From Erythrobacter aureus (GTDB lineage: Bacteria; Pseudomonadota; Alphaproteobacteria; Sphingomonadales; Sphingomonadaceae): a stretch of 64,000 bases of DNA. The stretch spans positions 1,776,501 through 1,840,500 of the forward strand of contig NZ_CP031357.1 in NCBI RefSeq assembly GCF_003355455.1, given 5' to 3'. The notes beneath the pieces were generated by a model. It searched no databases. It had not been told where the DNA came from and saw only the letters and a list, made by a program, of their open reading frames with translations. The position numbers were made by a program, and so were the translations under genes. Of the stretch, positions 18,554 to 27,125 are shown piece after piece. Position 1 is the stretch's first letter. The number at the start of each line of letters is the position of its first letter.

Positions 18554-19013
18554 CGAGCAGTACCGCGAGCAAGGCGCGGGCACCGGCATCGACTTCGTGC
18601 CATGTCGTCGCAAAGCCTTCCGGTCCGCCATACCAGGGATCGGCCACTTCGCGCCCCTCCTGGCCCGCCACGAGGTCGAGTAGCATCGCGATCCGGGCCT
18701 TGCCGTCGCCCGGATCGATGCGAGCGATGTCGGTCATGTTCGATCGGTCCATGCCGAGAATGAAATCGAACTCGTGAAAATCGCGCGCGCCCAATTGTCG
18801 CCCGCGATATCCGGTTATGTCGATCCCGCGACGCTCGGCCTCCTGGATGCTGCGCGGGTCGGGAGGCTCGCCGACATGGTAGTCGGCGGTCCCGGCACTC
18901 TCGACTTCGGCGTCCAGCCCGGCTTCGTCCGCGGCCTTCTTGAAGGCCGCTTCGGCAAGTGGAGACCGGCAGATATTGCCGAGGCAGACGAACAATATGC
19001 GATGTTTTGCCAT
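18540..19013 (-). CDS. Low-molecular-weight protein-tyrosine-phosphatase family protein
   Basis: Cysteine phosphatase of 157 aa. The P-loop FVCLGNICRSP (Cys10 nucleophile, Arg16) is at the N-terminus, as usual. The general-acid loop is DPWYGG (Asp125, Tyr128), the form found in true LMW-PTPs rather than arsenate reductases. Likely cytoplasmic. It is the first gene of a two-gene unit with the overlapping ketosamine kinase, so besides phosphotyrosine its substrate may be protein-bound ribulosamine 5-phosphate. That role is known for some members and is inferred here from context only. Confidence 0.92.
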   Translation of the reverse strand: MAKHRILFVCLGNICRSPLAEAAFKKAADEAGLDAEVESAGTADYHVGEPPDPRSIQEAERRGIDITGYRGRQLGARDFHEFDFILGMDRSNMTDIARIDPGDGKARIAMLLDLVAGQEGREVADPWYGGPEGFATTWHEVDAGARALLAVLLDETA

Positions 19014-19052
19014 GGAGCGCGCTTAGGCCGCCCATATCACGAGGCGCAAGGG

Positions 19053-20252
19053 TCAGGCTGCGACACGGACCTGGTTTCGTCCTCCGGTTTTCGCGTCGTA
19101 AAGGGCCGAATCCGCGCGGGCCAGAAGGTGGTCGACATCGTCATCGCGACAGAGCTCGGTGATCCCGATACTGGCCGTGAACGATATGATCGCGTCGTTC
19201 CGGACGATCGGCGAACCGGCAATGGCTTCACGCAGACGCTCGCAAACGGTGCGGGCGGTCTGAAGGTCGGTGCGTGGGAGGAGGACACCGTATTCTTCGC
19301 CTCCGATCCGGCCGACAAAATCGTGCTTGCGCAGCGCGGCGATCGCCCTCTGGCCGACCTCCTTGATAACCTCATCGCCAACCGGATGGCCGAATCGATC
19401 GTTGATGCGCTTGAAGTGATCGATATCGAAAACAGCCAGACTGAGCTTGCGCTCGGGGTCGCCTAGCGATTGTCTGATATGCTGAGAGGCGGCCTCCATG
19501 AAAGCTCGACGGTTGGGCAGGGACGTCAGCGGATCGGTCGATGCAAAGTGCTTGAGCTGCTTTCGCGCAGCATACTCGGCATCGAGTGCTCTTCGCACAT
19601 AGATGGTTGCGAGGATCGATAGCACGAGCAGGCCAAGGCCAGCGATGGCCAGAAGGTATTGGTAGCGCTCATTGGCTATGGCGCTTTGTCGCGCGATCGC
19701 GGTCTGGGTGTCCAATGCTGCGCGTTCGGCGCCCTCGATCGCGTCGAGAGTGCGCAGTATGGCTTCTATCGCATCGCGGTCACTCCCGCTGCGCATGGTG
19801 GCCAACGCATTGCCCGACTCGCCTTTTCCCATGCTGTCGATCATCGACCCGCTGACCGCGTCCAGATGCGCAAGATGTATAGCGAGCGCTTCAACACGCG
19901 CTTGTTGCTCGCTATCGCTTCCGACTAGTTCAGCGAGCTGGACCTGTGCCGTCTCGGCCTCTTGCCTGCCAAGGGCATGCGGTTCGAGAAAAAGGGGGGT
20001 CCCTGTGAGGAGATATCCCCGTCCACCGCGAATCTGCTGCAGTGCTGCGGCCCGCAATCTACCGGTCGCCAACAGGACCTCGATGGTATTGTATTGTCGT
20101 TCGTCGGCAGCGGCACGCTCTATCGAGGATCGCCACGCACTCCAGCTCGTGCCTGCGAGAAGCAAAGCGAGAAGGACGACGCAGCCGATGAGAAAGAAAC
20201 CGCGCCAGCCCGATTTAGGAGTACGCGAAACGATCTGCTTTACGATCCACAT
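19053..20252 (-). CDS. Membrane diguanylate cyclase with CHASE3-like periplasmic sensor
   Basis: Probable c-di-GMP synthase, 399 aa. An N-terminal membrane helix (FLIGCVVLLALLLAGTSW) is followed by about 160 residues of mainly helical periplasmic sequence of CHASE3 type (RGYLLTGTPLFLEPH is typical). A second helix comes next (YLLAIAGLGLLVLSILATIYV) and then a GGDEF domain from about residue 240. The active loop is GGEEY (317-321), and an intact inhibitory I-site RKHD lies five residues before it, so feedback inhibition by product is expected. It lies 39 bases downstream of the LMW-phosphatase start and is transcribed toward that gene's promoter region. An EAL protein 8 kb away could be the opposing enzyme. 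Confidence 0.9.
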   Translation of the reverse strand: MWIVKQIVSRTPKSGWRGFFLIGCVVLLALLLAGTSWSAWRSSIERAAADERQYNTIEVLLATGRLRAAALQQIRGGRGYLLTGTPLFLEPHALGRQEAETAQVQLAELVGSDSEQQARVEALAIHLAHLDAVSGSMIDSMGKGESGNALATMRSGSDRDAIEAILRTLDAIEGAERAALDTQTAIARQSAIANERYQYLLAIAGLGLLVLSILATIYVRRALDAEYAARKQLKHFASTDPLTSLPNRRAFMEAASQHIRQSLGDPERKLSLAVFDIDHFKRINDRFGHPVGDEVIKEVGQRAIAALRKHDFVGRIGGEEYGVLLPRTDLQTARTVCERLREAIAGSPIVRNDAIISFTASIGITELCRDDDVDHLLARADSALYDAKTGGRNQVRVAA

Positions 20253-20359
20253 TGTAGCCGCGCCTCGTACATAGATACCCTATGCCACAACCGGGGTTAA
20301 TCGCCCCATAACTCCATGCTCATCACACAGAAGCCGGAATTTCCGGGGCAGGAGCCCGG

Positions 20360-22309
20360 CTATCGGTTGCGTCGGCCATCGATCAGGGCCGAGACAACAC
20401 CCGGGTCGGCAAGAGTTGAGGTGTCGCCCAGCGAGCCGAATTCGTTTTCGGCAATTTTTCGCAGGATCCGGCGCATGATTTTTCCGCTGCGGGTCTTGGG
20501 AAGGGCGGGGGTGAAGTGCAGGTGGTCGGGGGTTGCGATCGGGCCGATTTCCTTGCGCACATGGGCGCGCAGTTCCGCGGTCAGTTCCTCGCTTTCTTCG
20601 ACACCCGCATTGAGCGTAACGTAGCAATAGATTCCCTGGCCCTTGATGTCGTGCGGGTAGCCGACGACCGCAGCCTCCGACACTTCGGGATGTAGCACCA
20701 GCGCGCTTTCCACCTCGGCGGTGCCCATGCGGTGGCCCGACACATTGATCACGTCATCGACGCGCCCGGTGATCCAGTAATAGCCGTCTTCGTCCCGGCG
20801 GCAGCCGTCTCCGGTGAAATACTTGCCCTTGTAGGTGCTGAAATATGTCTGCACGAACCGCTCGTGGTCGCCATAGACCGTCCGGGCCTGGCCGGGCCAA
20901 CTGCGGGTGATGCACAGATTGCCCGAGGTCGCCCCGTCGAGCACCTCGCCCTCATTATCGACCAATTGCGGACAGACCCCGAAAAACGGGCGGCCCGCGC
21001 TGCCTGGCTTCATATCGTGTGCGCCGGGAAGGGTGGTAATCATGCAGCCGCCGGTTTCCGTCTGCCACCAGGTGTCGATGACCGGGCGTTCGCCTTTGCC
21101 GACGGTCTCGTGATACCAGCGCCATGCCTCCGGGTTGATCGGTTCGCCGACGCTGCCGAGCAGGCGCAATGCGGAAAGATCATGTTTCAGCACGTGGCTA
21201 TCACCTTCGCGCATCAAAGCGCGGATCGCGGTCGGGGCGGTGTAGAAGATGTTGACCTTGTGCTTTTCGCATATCGCCCAGAAGCGGTCGTGGTCTGGAT
21301 AGGTTGGAACGCCTTCGAACATCACCGCTGTCGCCCCGTTTAGCAACGGACCGTACACGATGTAGCTGTGACCGGTGACCCAGCCTATATCCGCCGTACA
21401 CCAGAACACTTCGCCCTCGCGATAGTCGAAGATGTAGCGGAAGGTGGTTTCGGTCCAAACGGCATAGCCGCCTGTTGTGTGAAGTACGCCCTTCGGTTTC
21501 CCGGTCGAGCCCGAAGTGTAGAGGATGAACAGCGGATCTTCCGCGTTCATCGGCTCGCACGGGCATTCGGCAGGGCCGTCTGCCGACAGTTCGTGATACC
21601 AGTGATCGCGGCCCTCGGTCATCGAAACATCGCCGCCAGTGTGACGCAGCACGAGGACTGCCTTCACCGTTACCTTTTCCAGCGCCGCGTCGACATTGGC
21701 CTTTAGGGGGATATGCTTGCCGCCGCGCAGCCCTTCATCGGCAGTGACGATCCAGTCGCTTTCGCAATCTTCCACCCGGCCCGCGATCGCCTCGGGGCTG
21801 AACCCGCCGAATATGACCGAATGGATCGCGCCGATCCGCGCGCAGGCGAGCATGGCATAGGCGCCTTCGGGCACCATCGGCATGTAGATCGTGACCCGGT
21901 CGCCCTTTGCGACGCCCATCGCCTTGAGCGTATTGGCCATGCGAATGATTTCGGCCTGCAATTCGGCATAAGTGATACGGCGGACTCCGCCATCGGGTGC
22001 ATCGGATTCGAAAATCAGCGCGAGCCGATCACCATGGCCCGCATCGACATGACGATCGACCGCGTTGTGGCAAATGTTGAGGGCGCCGTCCTCGAACCAT
22101 TTGATCGCCACCGGATCAAAGGACCAGTTGGCGATCTTCGTCGGCTGAGCGAACCAGTCGAGACGTTCGGCCTGGCCGGCCCAGAATGCGTCCGTGTCTT
22201 CGACGCTGCGCGCATAGAGAGACTGATAATCCCCGAGCGTGCAATTTGTCCCTTCAATCGCTGCGGCGGGCCGCTTGACCCATTCCGCACGCTCACCTGC
22301 CTCGGCCAT
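20360..22309 (-). CDS. acs: Acetyl-CoA synthetase
   Basis: AMP-forming acetate-CoA ligase, 649 aa, which turns acetate into acetyl-CoA. Signatures: the P-loop YTSGSTGKPKGVLHTTGGY, the aryl/acyl pocket around DTWWQTETGG, and the conserved C-terminal Lys in PKTRSGKIMRRILRK, the residue usually switched off by acetylation. GGAGAG lies just upstream of ATG 22309. It is divergent from a TonB-dependent receptor gene. Together with aceA at the far end of the window it supports growth on acetate or fatty acids. Confidence 0.97.
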   Translation of the reverse strand: MAEAGERAEWVKRPAAAIEGTNCTLGDYQSLYARSVEDTDAFWAGQAERLDWFAQPTKIANWSFDPVAIKWFEDGALNICHNAVDRHVDAGHGDRLALIFESDAPDGGVRRITYAELQAEIIRMANTLKAMGVAKGDRVTIYMPMVPEGAYAMLACARIGAIHSVIFGGFSPEAIAGRVEDCESDWIVTADEGLRGGKHIPLKANVDAALEKVTVKAVLVLRHTGGDVSMTEGRDHWYHELSADGPAECPCEPMNAEDPLFILYTSGSTGKPKGVLHTTGGYAVWTETTFRYIFDYREGEVFWCTADIGWVTGHSYIVYGPLLNGATAVMFEGVPTYPDHDRFWAICEKHKVNIFYTAPTAIRALMREGDSHVLKHDLSALRLLGSVGEPINPEAWRWYHETVGKGERPVIDTWWQTETGGCMITTLPGAHDMKPGSAGRPFFGVCPQLVDNEGEVLDGATSGNLCITRSWPGQARTVYGDHERFVQTYFSTYKGKYFTGDGCRRDEDGYYWITGRVDDVINVSGHRMGTAEVESALVLHPEVSEAAVVGYPHDIKGQGIYCYVTLNAGVEESEELTAELRAHVRKEIGPIATPDHLHFTPALPKTRSGKIMRRILRKIAENEFGSLGDTSTLADPGVVSALIDGRRNR

Positions 22310-22336
22310 TCCATCTCTCCTCTTCCACCCTCATCT

Positions 22337-22369
22337 CTAGGCAATCGCCGCGAAGGTGCAATCGCCTAG
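22337..22369. promoter_or_regulatory. Inverted and direct repeat in the acs / TonB receptor divergent promoter region
   Basis: CTAGGC (22337-22342) and GCCTAG (22364-22369) form a perfect 6-bp inverted repeat, and GCAATCGCC occurs twice, 17 bases apart, inside it (from 22341 and 22358). It sits midway in the 104-bp divergent intergenic region, where a shared operator would be expected. No regulator can be named. Confidence 0.3.
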
Positions 22370-22413
22370 CTCGCTCTCGCATTGCCGAGGATCACCCGTT
22401 AAGAGGCGGAGCG

Positions 22414-24423
22414 ATGCCTATTTCCCGATATTGGATGGCCGGTACCGGCCTTGCGCTGGCCATGGTGACACCGCTTGCGGCCGAGGATGGTGGACAGGTG
22501 ATCGTCGTCACTGGCGAAGGTCTGGGCGAAACACCGGCCGCGCCTGCTTACGACACACGGACGATCGACCGCGAGACGCTTCTGTCGGTGCCTTCGGGAC
22601 GGATCGAGGATGCCCTGTCGTCAATTGCCGGATTCCAGCAGTTCCGCCGCTCGGACAGCCGTTCGGCCAATGCCTCGGCTCAGGGCGCTACGCTGCGTGC
22701 GTTAGGCGGTAATGCGACCAGCCGCGCCCTGGTGCTTCTCGATGGCGTGCCGATGAGCGATCCCTTTTTCGGTTACATCCCGTTCAGCGCGCTCGCGCCG
22801 GAGCGGTTGGGACAGATCCGTGTCACGCGGGGTGGCGGTTCCGGGCCGTTCGGCGCCGGGGCGCTGGCCGGGACGATCGAACTGGAAAGCGCCGGGATCG
22901 ATGTTCTGGAAGGCGTTGCCGGGCACGTCCTTGCCAATGATCGCGGAGAGACCGAAGTCTCGACCACTGCCGCAGCACGGCTGGGTAGCGGTTTTCTCGT
23001 CGCATCGGGCCGATGGGATCGCGGGCAGGGGTTCTTCTCAACTCCCGGGGCAGATCGCGTTCCTTTCTCCGCGCGGGCGGCCTTCGATGGCTGGTCGGCG
23101 CAGATACGCGGAGTGGCGCCGCTGGCAGACGATATCGAACTCCAGTTTCGCGGGCTCGCCTATCGCGATGAACGGACGCTCCGCTTCGAAGGTGCGGACA
23201 GCACTATCGAAGGGCAGGATGCCAGCCTGCGCCTGGTCGGGCGCGGCGCGTGGCAGTTCGATGCCATTGCCTATATCCAGGCGCGCAACTTCACCAATCG
23301 GATCATCTCCTCCACGCGCTTCGTGCCGGTCCTCGACCAGCGGAACACCCCGGCCACGGGCCTTGGCGGCAAGCTCGAACTGCGCCCACCGGTTGGCGAC
23401 GCGCATGTCTTGCGGCTGGGTGTCGATTATCGCCGGTCGGATGGGGAATTGTACGAGAATGCGATCAGCGCCTTTACCGGCGCGGTCCGCGCTCGGCGAA
23501 ATGCCGGCGGCACCAACACCGATCTCGGCCTGTTCGTGGAGAATGACTGGACGATCGGCTCGCTCGTCCTGACCGCGGGCGCCAGGCTCGACCGCTGGAC
23601 CATCCGTGACGGATTCTTCGACGAGCGCGATGGTGACGGGTTTTCGCTTGTATCGCGTGCCTATTCCGACCGGGCCGGGTGGGATGCCTCGTTCAGGGGC
23701 GGTGCCTTTCTTCGGGCCAGCGATGCGATAGCTCTGCGCGCGGCGGCCTATTCGGGCTTGCGCTTGCCGACGCTGAACGAACTCTACCGGCCATTCGTCG
23801 TCTTCCCAATCGTGACCGAGGCCAATGCGGCCCTTGAAAACGAACGGCTCGAGGGGGTCGAGGCCGGTGTCGATCTGACCCCGGCCGACGGGGTGGCGAT
23901 CGCGCTCACCGCCTTCGACAATCGCGTGAAGAACGCTATCGCCAATGTCACCATCGGTACGAATTTGCGCCAGCGCCGCAATATCGATGCGATCCATGCG
24001 CGCGGGATCGAGCTTTCCGCGTCGGCGACGTTCGGGCGTTTCGATGCGATAGCGTCCGCGGCCTGGACCGATGCGGAATCGCAAGGGTCCGGCTTTGCCG
24101 CTGCCCTCGACGGAAACCGTCCGTCGCAGACGCCCCGCTTCGTTGGCGAGACCACCTTGTCTTACCGACCGGCCGAGAACTGGGTGTTTTCCATGAGCTT
24201 GCGCCATGTCGGCGCGCAGTCCGAGGACGATCTGGAAACCGATATTCTACCCGCCGCAACGACGCTCGATGCTTTCGCGCGCGTTCCGATCTCGGACGGG
24301 ATATCCCTCGTTTTTCGCGGCGAGAATCTGACTGGCGAAACGATCGTCACGCGCAATCAGGGCGGTTCGATCGACTTGGGCGTTCCGCGAACCGTGTGGG
24401 GCGGGGTGCGGTTCGGGTTCTAG
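22414..24423 (+). CDS. TonB-dependent outer-membrane receptor
   Basis: Energised outer-membrane transporter, 669 aa. A signal peptide (about 23 residues ending PLAAE) is followed by a TonB-box-like QVIVVTGEG. The plug domain has DALSSIAGFQQF, LDGVPMSDPFFGY and VTRGGGSGPFGAGALAGTIEL. A long beta-barrel ends with the outer-membrane insertion signal VWGGVRFGF (terminal Phe). The size and plug resemble the BtuB/vitamin or metal-chelate type more than the very large xenosiderophore type, but the ligand cannot be read. No cobalamin riboswitch is seen in the short leader. It diverges from acs and ends five bases before the opposing entericidin-like gene. Confidence 0.93.
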   Translation: MPISRYWMAGTGLALAMVTPLAAEDGGQVIVVTGEGLGETPAAPAYDTRTIDRETLLSVPSGRIEDALSSIAGFQQFRRSDSRSANASAQGATLRALGGNATSRALVLLDGVPMSDPFFGYIPFSALAPERLGQIRVTRGGGSGPFGAGALAGTIELESAGIDVLEGVAGHVLANDRGETEVSTTAAARLGSGFLVASGRWDRGQGFFSTPGADRVPFSARAAFDGWSAQIRGVAPLADDIELQFRGLAYRDERTLRFEGADSTIEGQDASLRLVGRGAWQFDAIAYIQARNFTNRIISSTRFVPVLDQRNTPATGLGGKLELRPPVGDAHVLRLGVDYRRSDGELYENAISAFTGAVRARRNAGGTNTDLGLFVENDWTIGSLVLTAGARLDRWTIRDGFFDERDGDGFSLVSRAYSDRAGWDASFRGGAFLRASDAIALRAAAYSGLRLPTLNELYRPFVVFPIVTEANAALENERLEGVEAGVDLTPADGVAIALTAFDNRVKNAIANVTIGTNLRQRRNIDAIHARGIELSASATFGRFDAIASAAWTDAESQGSGFAAALDGNRPSQTPRFVGETTLSYRPAENWVFSMSLRHVGAQSEDDLETDILPAATTLDAFARVPISDGISLVFRGENLTGETIVTRNQGGSIDLGVPRTVWGGVRFGF

Positions 24424-24428
24424 AGCGC

Positions 24429-24551
24429 TCAGGTCTCCTCATCGACCGCATTTGCGACCGATTTCAGATCGTCGCCAAGCCCGCGAACAGTGTTGCATCC
24501 GCCGAGGATAAGCGTTGCCGTGAGAAGTGCGGCGATGGTTGCGCGTCGCAT
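24429..24551 (-). CDS. Entericidin A/B family small lipoprotein
   Basis: A 40-aa lipoprotein. The lipobox LILGGC puts the lipidated Cys at residue 19, and the mature part CNTVRGLGDDLKSVANAV closely matches entericidin/EcnAB peptides. In enterobacteria these are envelope peptides of a toxin/antidote type made under stress; in alphaproteobacteria a single copy is common and its role is unclear. ATG 24551 starts MRRATIAALL. The next 264 bases up to the TetR gene hold no other gene I can support, only the TetR operator candidate. Confidence 0.8.
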   Translation of the reverse strand: MRRATIAALLTATLILGGCNTVRGLGDDLKSVANAVDEET

Positions 24552-24752
24552 CGACTGGTTTCCGTCCCTTACTTCGAACGCCGCGGACTTGCGACGCGCG
24601 CGCCATCGCGCATGGATGCTTGCTGTACGATGAAGGGGAGCTGGACGTCCGACAATGCTGTTGGAGATGGCACGCATGTGCGGCGTTGCAATATGGCTCG
24701 TGTCTTGGCCTGCACTTCCAGCCCCGCATGGCGAGATTGCGAGCCGCAGTAA

Positions 24753-24774
24753 ATATTCAACGTGTATTGAATAT
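24753..24774. promoter_or_regulatory. Candidate TetR operator
   Basis: A perfect inverted repeat, ATATTCAA-CGTGTA-TTGAATAT (8-bp arms, 6-base spacer), is centred about 52 bases upstream of the TetR start. AT-rich arms of this size with a short spacer are typical for TetR-family dimers, and the position suits repression of the efflux operon. Confidence 0.6.
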
Positions 24775-24815
24775 ACGATCGGCTGCCCTATATCCCCTCC
24801 TCCAAGGAGCGATAG

Positions 24816-25448
24816 ATGGCGCAGCGACGCGGCCGCGGGCGGCCTCGACAAACCGAACAGGACACGAGTCAGGCCTTGTCCAGGGCGGCGCTGCTGCGCT
24901 TTGCCGCGCAAGGGTATGAGGCCACGTCGCTGCGCGAAATCGCAGCCGACGCGAATGTCGATGTCGCGCTTATTTCCTATCGATTCGGCGGTAAGGCGGG
25001 TTTGTGGAAATCGATCGTGTCGGACGCTGCCTCCGACTTGCGGGATGCCCTTGCCCATGCGCTTTCGAATGCCGAGGCGGAGACGGATGCCGAACGTCTG
25101 CGATATTCGATGAAAGCGTTCCTTGCCTACCTTCTGGCGCGCCCCGAAGTACCACGTCTGCTGTTGCGCGATATCACTGTCGATACCGATAGATCCCGGT
25201 GGCTTCTCGACGAATTGACGACGCCGCTCCATCGGCATTTCTTCGAGCTGGCGCAATCCGCGGCAGGCAGCGTTGCAAACCCGCCTTCGCATATGCAGTT
25301 CCGGATCGCCAATTTCATCTATTCGGCGGCCAGCACGGTCGCGCGGCGCGAACGGCTGGCCAGGCTTGTCGAAAGCCTGGCGGACGATGCGGCATTCGAA
25401 GAGGCGCTGGTGACGACCCTGATCGACGGAGTATTGCCGGGTGACTGA
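24816..25448 (+). CDS. TetR/AcrR family transcriptional regulator
   Basis: A 210-aa repressor. The N-terminal helix-turn-helix is typical (ALLRFAAQGYEATSLREIA, then NVDVALISYRFGGKAGLW). The C-terminal ligand domain carries a PEVPRLLLRDI segment like that in other efflux-linked TetR proteins. AAGGAG lies eight bases before ATG 24816. It overlaps the MFS gene by eight bases and is the first gene of a TetR-MFS-HlyD-OMF operon. Release of repression by a toxic ligand is the expected control, acting at the palindrome just upstream. Confidence 0.93.
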   Translation: MAQRRGRGRPRQTEQDTSQALSRAALLRFAAQGYEATSLREIAADANVDVALISYRFGGKAGLWKSIVSDAASDLRDALAHALSNAEAETDAERLRYSMKAFLAYLLARPEVPRLLLRDITVDTDRSRWLLDELTTPLHRHFFELAQSAAGSVANPPSHMQFRIANFIYSAASTVARRERLARLVESLADDAAFEEALVTTLIDGVLPGD

Positions 25449-27125
25449 CCGCCACTCCCTTGTCGATGACGTGGACGGCTATCGCTTCAAGCCGCACGAG
25501 TTACCGATCCTCCCTGGATCACCGGCCAACCCGGATCATCCCCCGGGGCGGCGCGCGGCCTATCTTGGGATCGGCATCCTGCTGGGCCTGATCGGAGGCG
25601 CGCAGAACGGTTTTCTGATCGCCAATTCGCCCGCCTTGCGAGCCGGTTTCGCGCTGACTCCGGTCGAGGAGGGGTGGCTGACCGTTGCCTTCTATTCGAC
25701 CTATGCCTGTATGAGCATGCTGCTGTTTCGCGTCCGGCAGGAGTTTGGCGTTCAGCCCTTCGTTCGCTGGGCCATGGCGGGATTGGTGGCCGCCAACTTC
25801 GTCCAGATGATGGGCCTGGCTATTACCCGGAGCTTGCCGCACGGGCAGTCGCGGGGATCGCCGCGAGCGGGTTGTCCGCGCTGTCGGTCTACTATTTGAT
25901 GCAAGGGTTGCCACCTGCCTTGCGGGTCGGTGGCCTGATTATCTCGCTGGGGCTCATCCAATTCGCTTTCCCGTTGACGCGGGCCATATCCCCCGCGCTT
26001 CTCGTGGATGGCGATATGGATCACGTCTTCCAGTTCCAGTTCGCGATGTCCCTGCTGGGATTCGGCCTGGTCTACTGGCTGCGTTTGCCACCCGGCCTGC
26101 GCAAAGGCACTTTCGAAAAACTCGATATACCCAGTATCGCCTTGTTCATGCTGGGGGTGGGGGCACTGTGCGCATTCCTCGTTCAGGGACGTATCCAGTG
26201 GTGGGACACGCCGTGGCTCGGCTATGCTCTCGTGGCAGCGATCATCGGCCTCGGCGGGTGTTTTCTTATCGAGGCCAACCGCAAAAGCCCGATGCTGGAT
26301 CTGAGCTGGTTGTCGAGCCGCGCCATTCTGGGTCTTGCAGCGATCGGCGCGACGGTCCGCATTCTCGTCGCCGAACAGGGCTTCGGGGCAAGCGGCCTGT
26401 TCGCCGCGTTGGGCTATGGCAATGAGCAGTTGACGGGATATTTCTGGATACTCGCCGGTGCGACGTTCGGCGGCGTGGTCCTTTCCGTCGTCCGGCTCGA
26501 CCCCAAGGATCTCACGCGGCCGGTTCTCTTTGCCGTGGCGGTGATCTGTGTGGCTGCATTCGCCGATACGCGAACCGGTGTGATGACGCGCCCGCAGGAT
26601 TTGTATGCCACCCAGGCGGCCATCGCATTCGCTGCGGTTTTCGCCATGGGTCCGATCATGATGGAAGGTATGCTTCGTGCGCTGGCGGCGGGGCAAAGCT
26701 ATGTGATCAGCTTCATCGCCGTCTTTTCGCTCTCGCAATCGATCGGAGGGCTTGCGGGGATCTCGCTGCTGTCCGCTTTCCATACCATCAGGTTGAAAAC
26801 GCATCTCATCGATGCCGGAAGCACATTGACACTTGGCAATTCAAAGTTCGCGGAGGCTCTGTCGAATGCTGTACAGCGGGTCGCTCCCGCGCAGGCAGAC
26901 CCCGCGCTGCAACAGCAAGCGGCAGCGTCAAATATCTCGCAGCAGGTTGGGCGCGAGGCCGCCGTGCTCGCATTCAACGATGTCTTCTTTCTCATCGGCA
27001 TGCTGGCCGCGGCGACCTTCGCGGTTCTGGCCATGCCCTGGCTCATCAACAAGATTCGCGGGCACAATCCGCTCGCCAAGGAACTGGCCTTTCTCGAGGC
27101 CATGCTTGCAAGGACAAGGAAATGA
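25441..27125 (+). pseudogene. MFS (DHA2/EmrB-like) drug efflux permease, frameshifted
   Basis: Inner-membrane proton-driven exporter of a tripartite pump. Translation from GTG 25441 runs well (LGIGILLGLIGGAQNGF, then NFVQMMGLAIT) and would then hit a stop at 25899. The rest of the permease, beginning ELAARAVAGIAASGL, is in the next frame and continues to the stop at 27125. One extra G at 25829-25830 (GG to GGG) gives a continuous TRELAARAV and about 561 aa, the right size for a 14-helix DHA2 member. The downstream part is conserved-looking throughout (many hydrophobic helices), so decay, if real, is very recent. An assembly error is as likely. The stop overlaps the HlyD start as ATGA. Confidence 0.8.

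Noticed and set aside
22310..22413. Cobalamin riboswitch upstream of the 669-aa TonB receptor
   Set aside because: The leader is only about 100 bases and lacks the B12-box pattern.
24552..24815. A further small gene between the entericidin-like gene and TetR
   Set aside because: Several short frames exist, but none has a ribosome site or sensible composition; only the palindrome stands out.
25752..26804. 350-codon minus-strand frame opposite the MFS gene
   Set aside because: The hydrophilic, low-quality sequence contrasts with the clear membrane helices on the plus strand.
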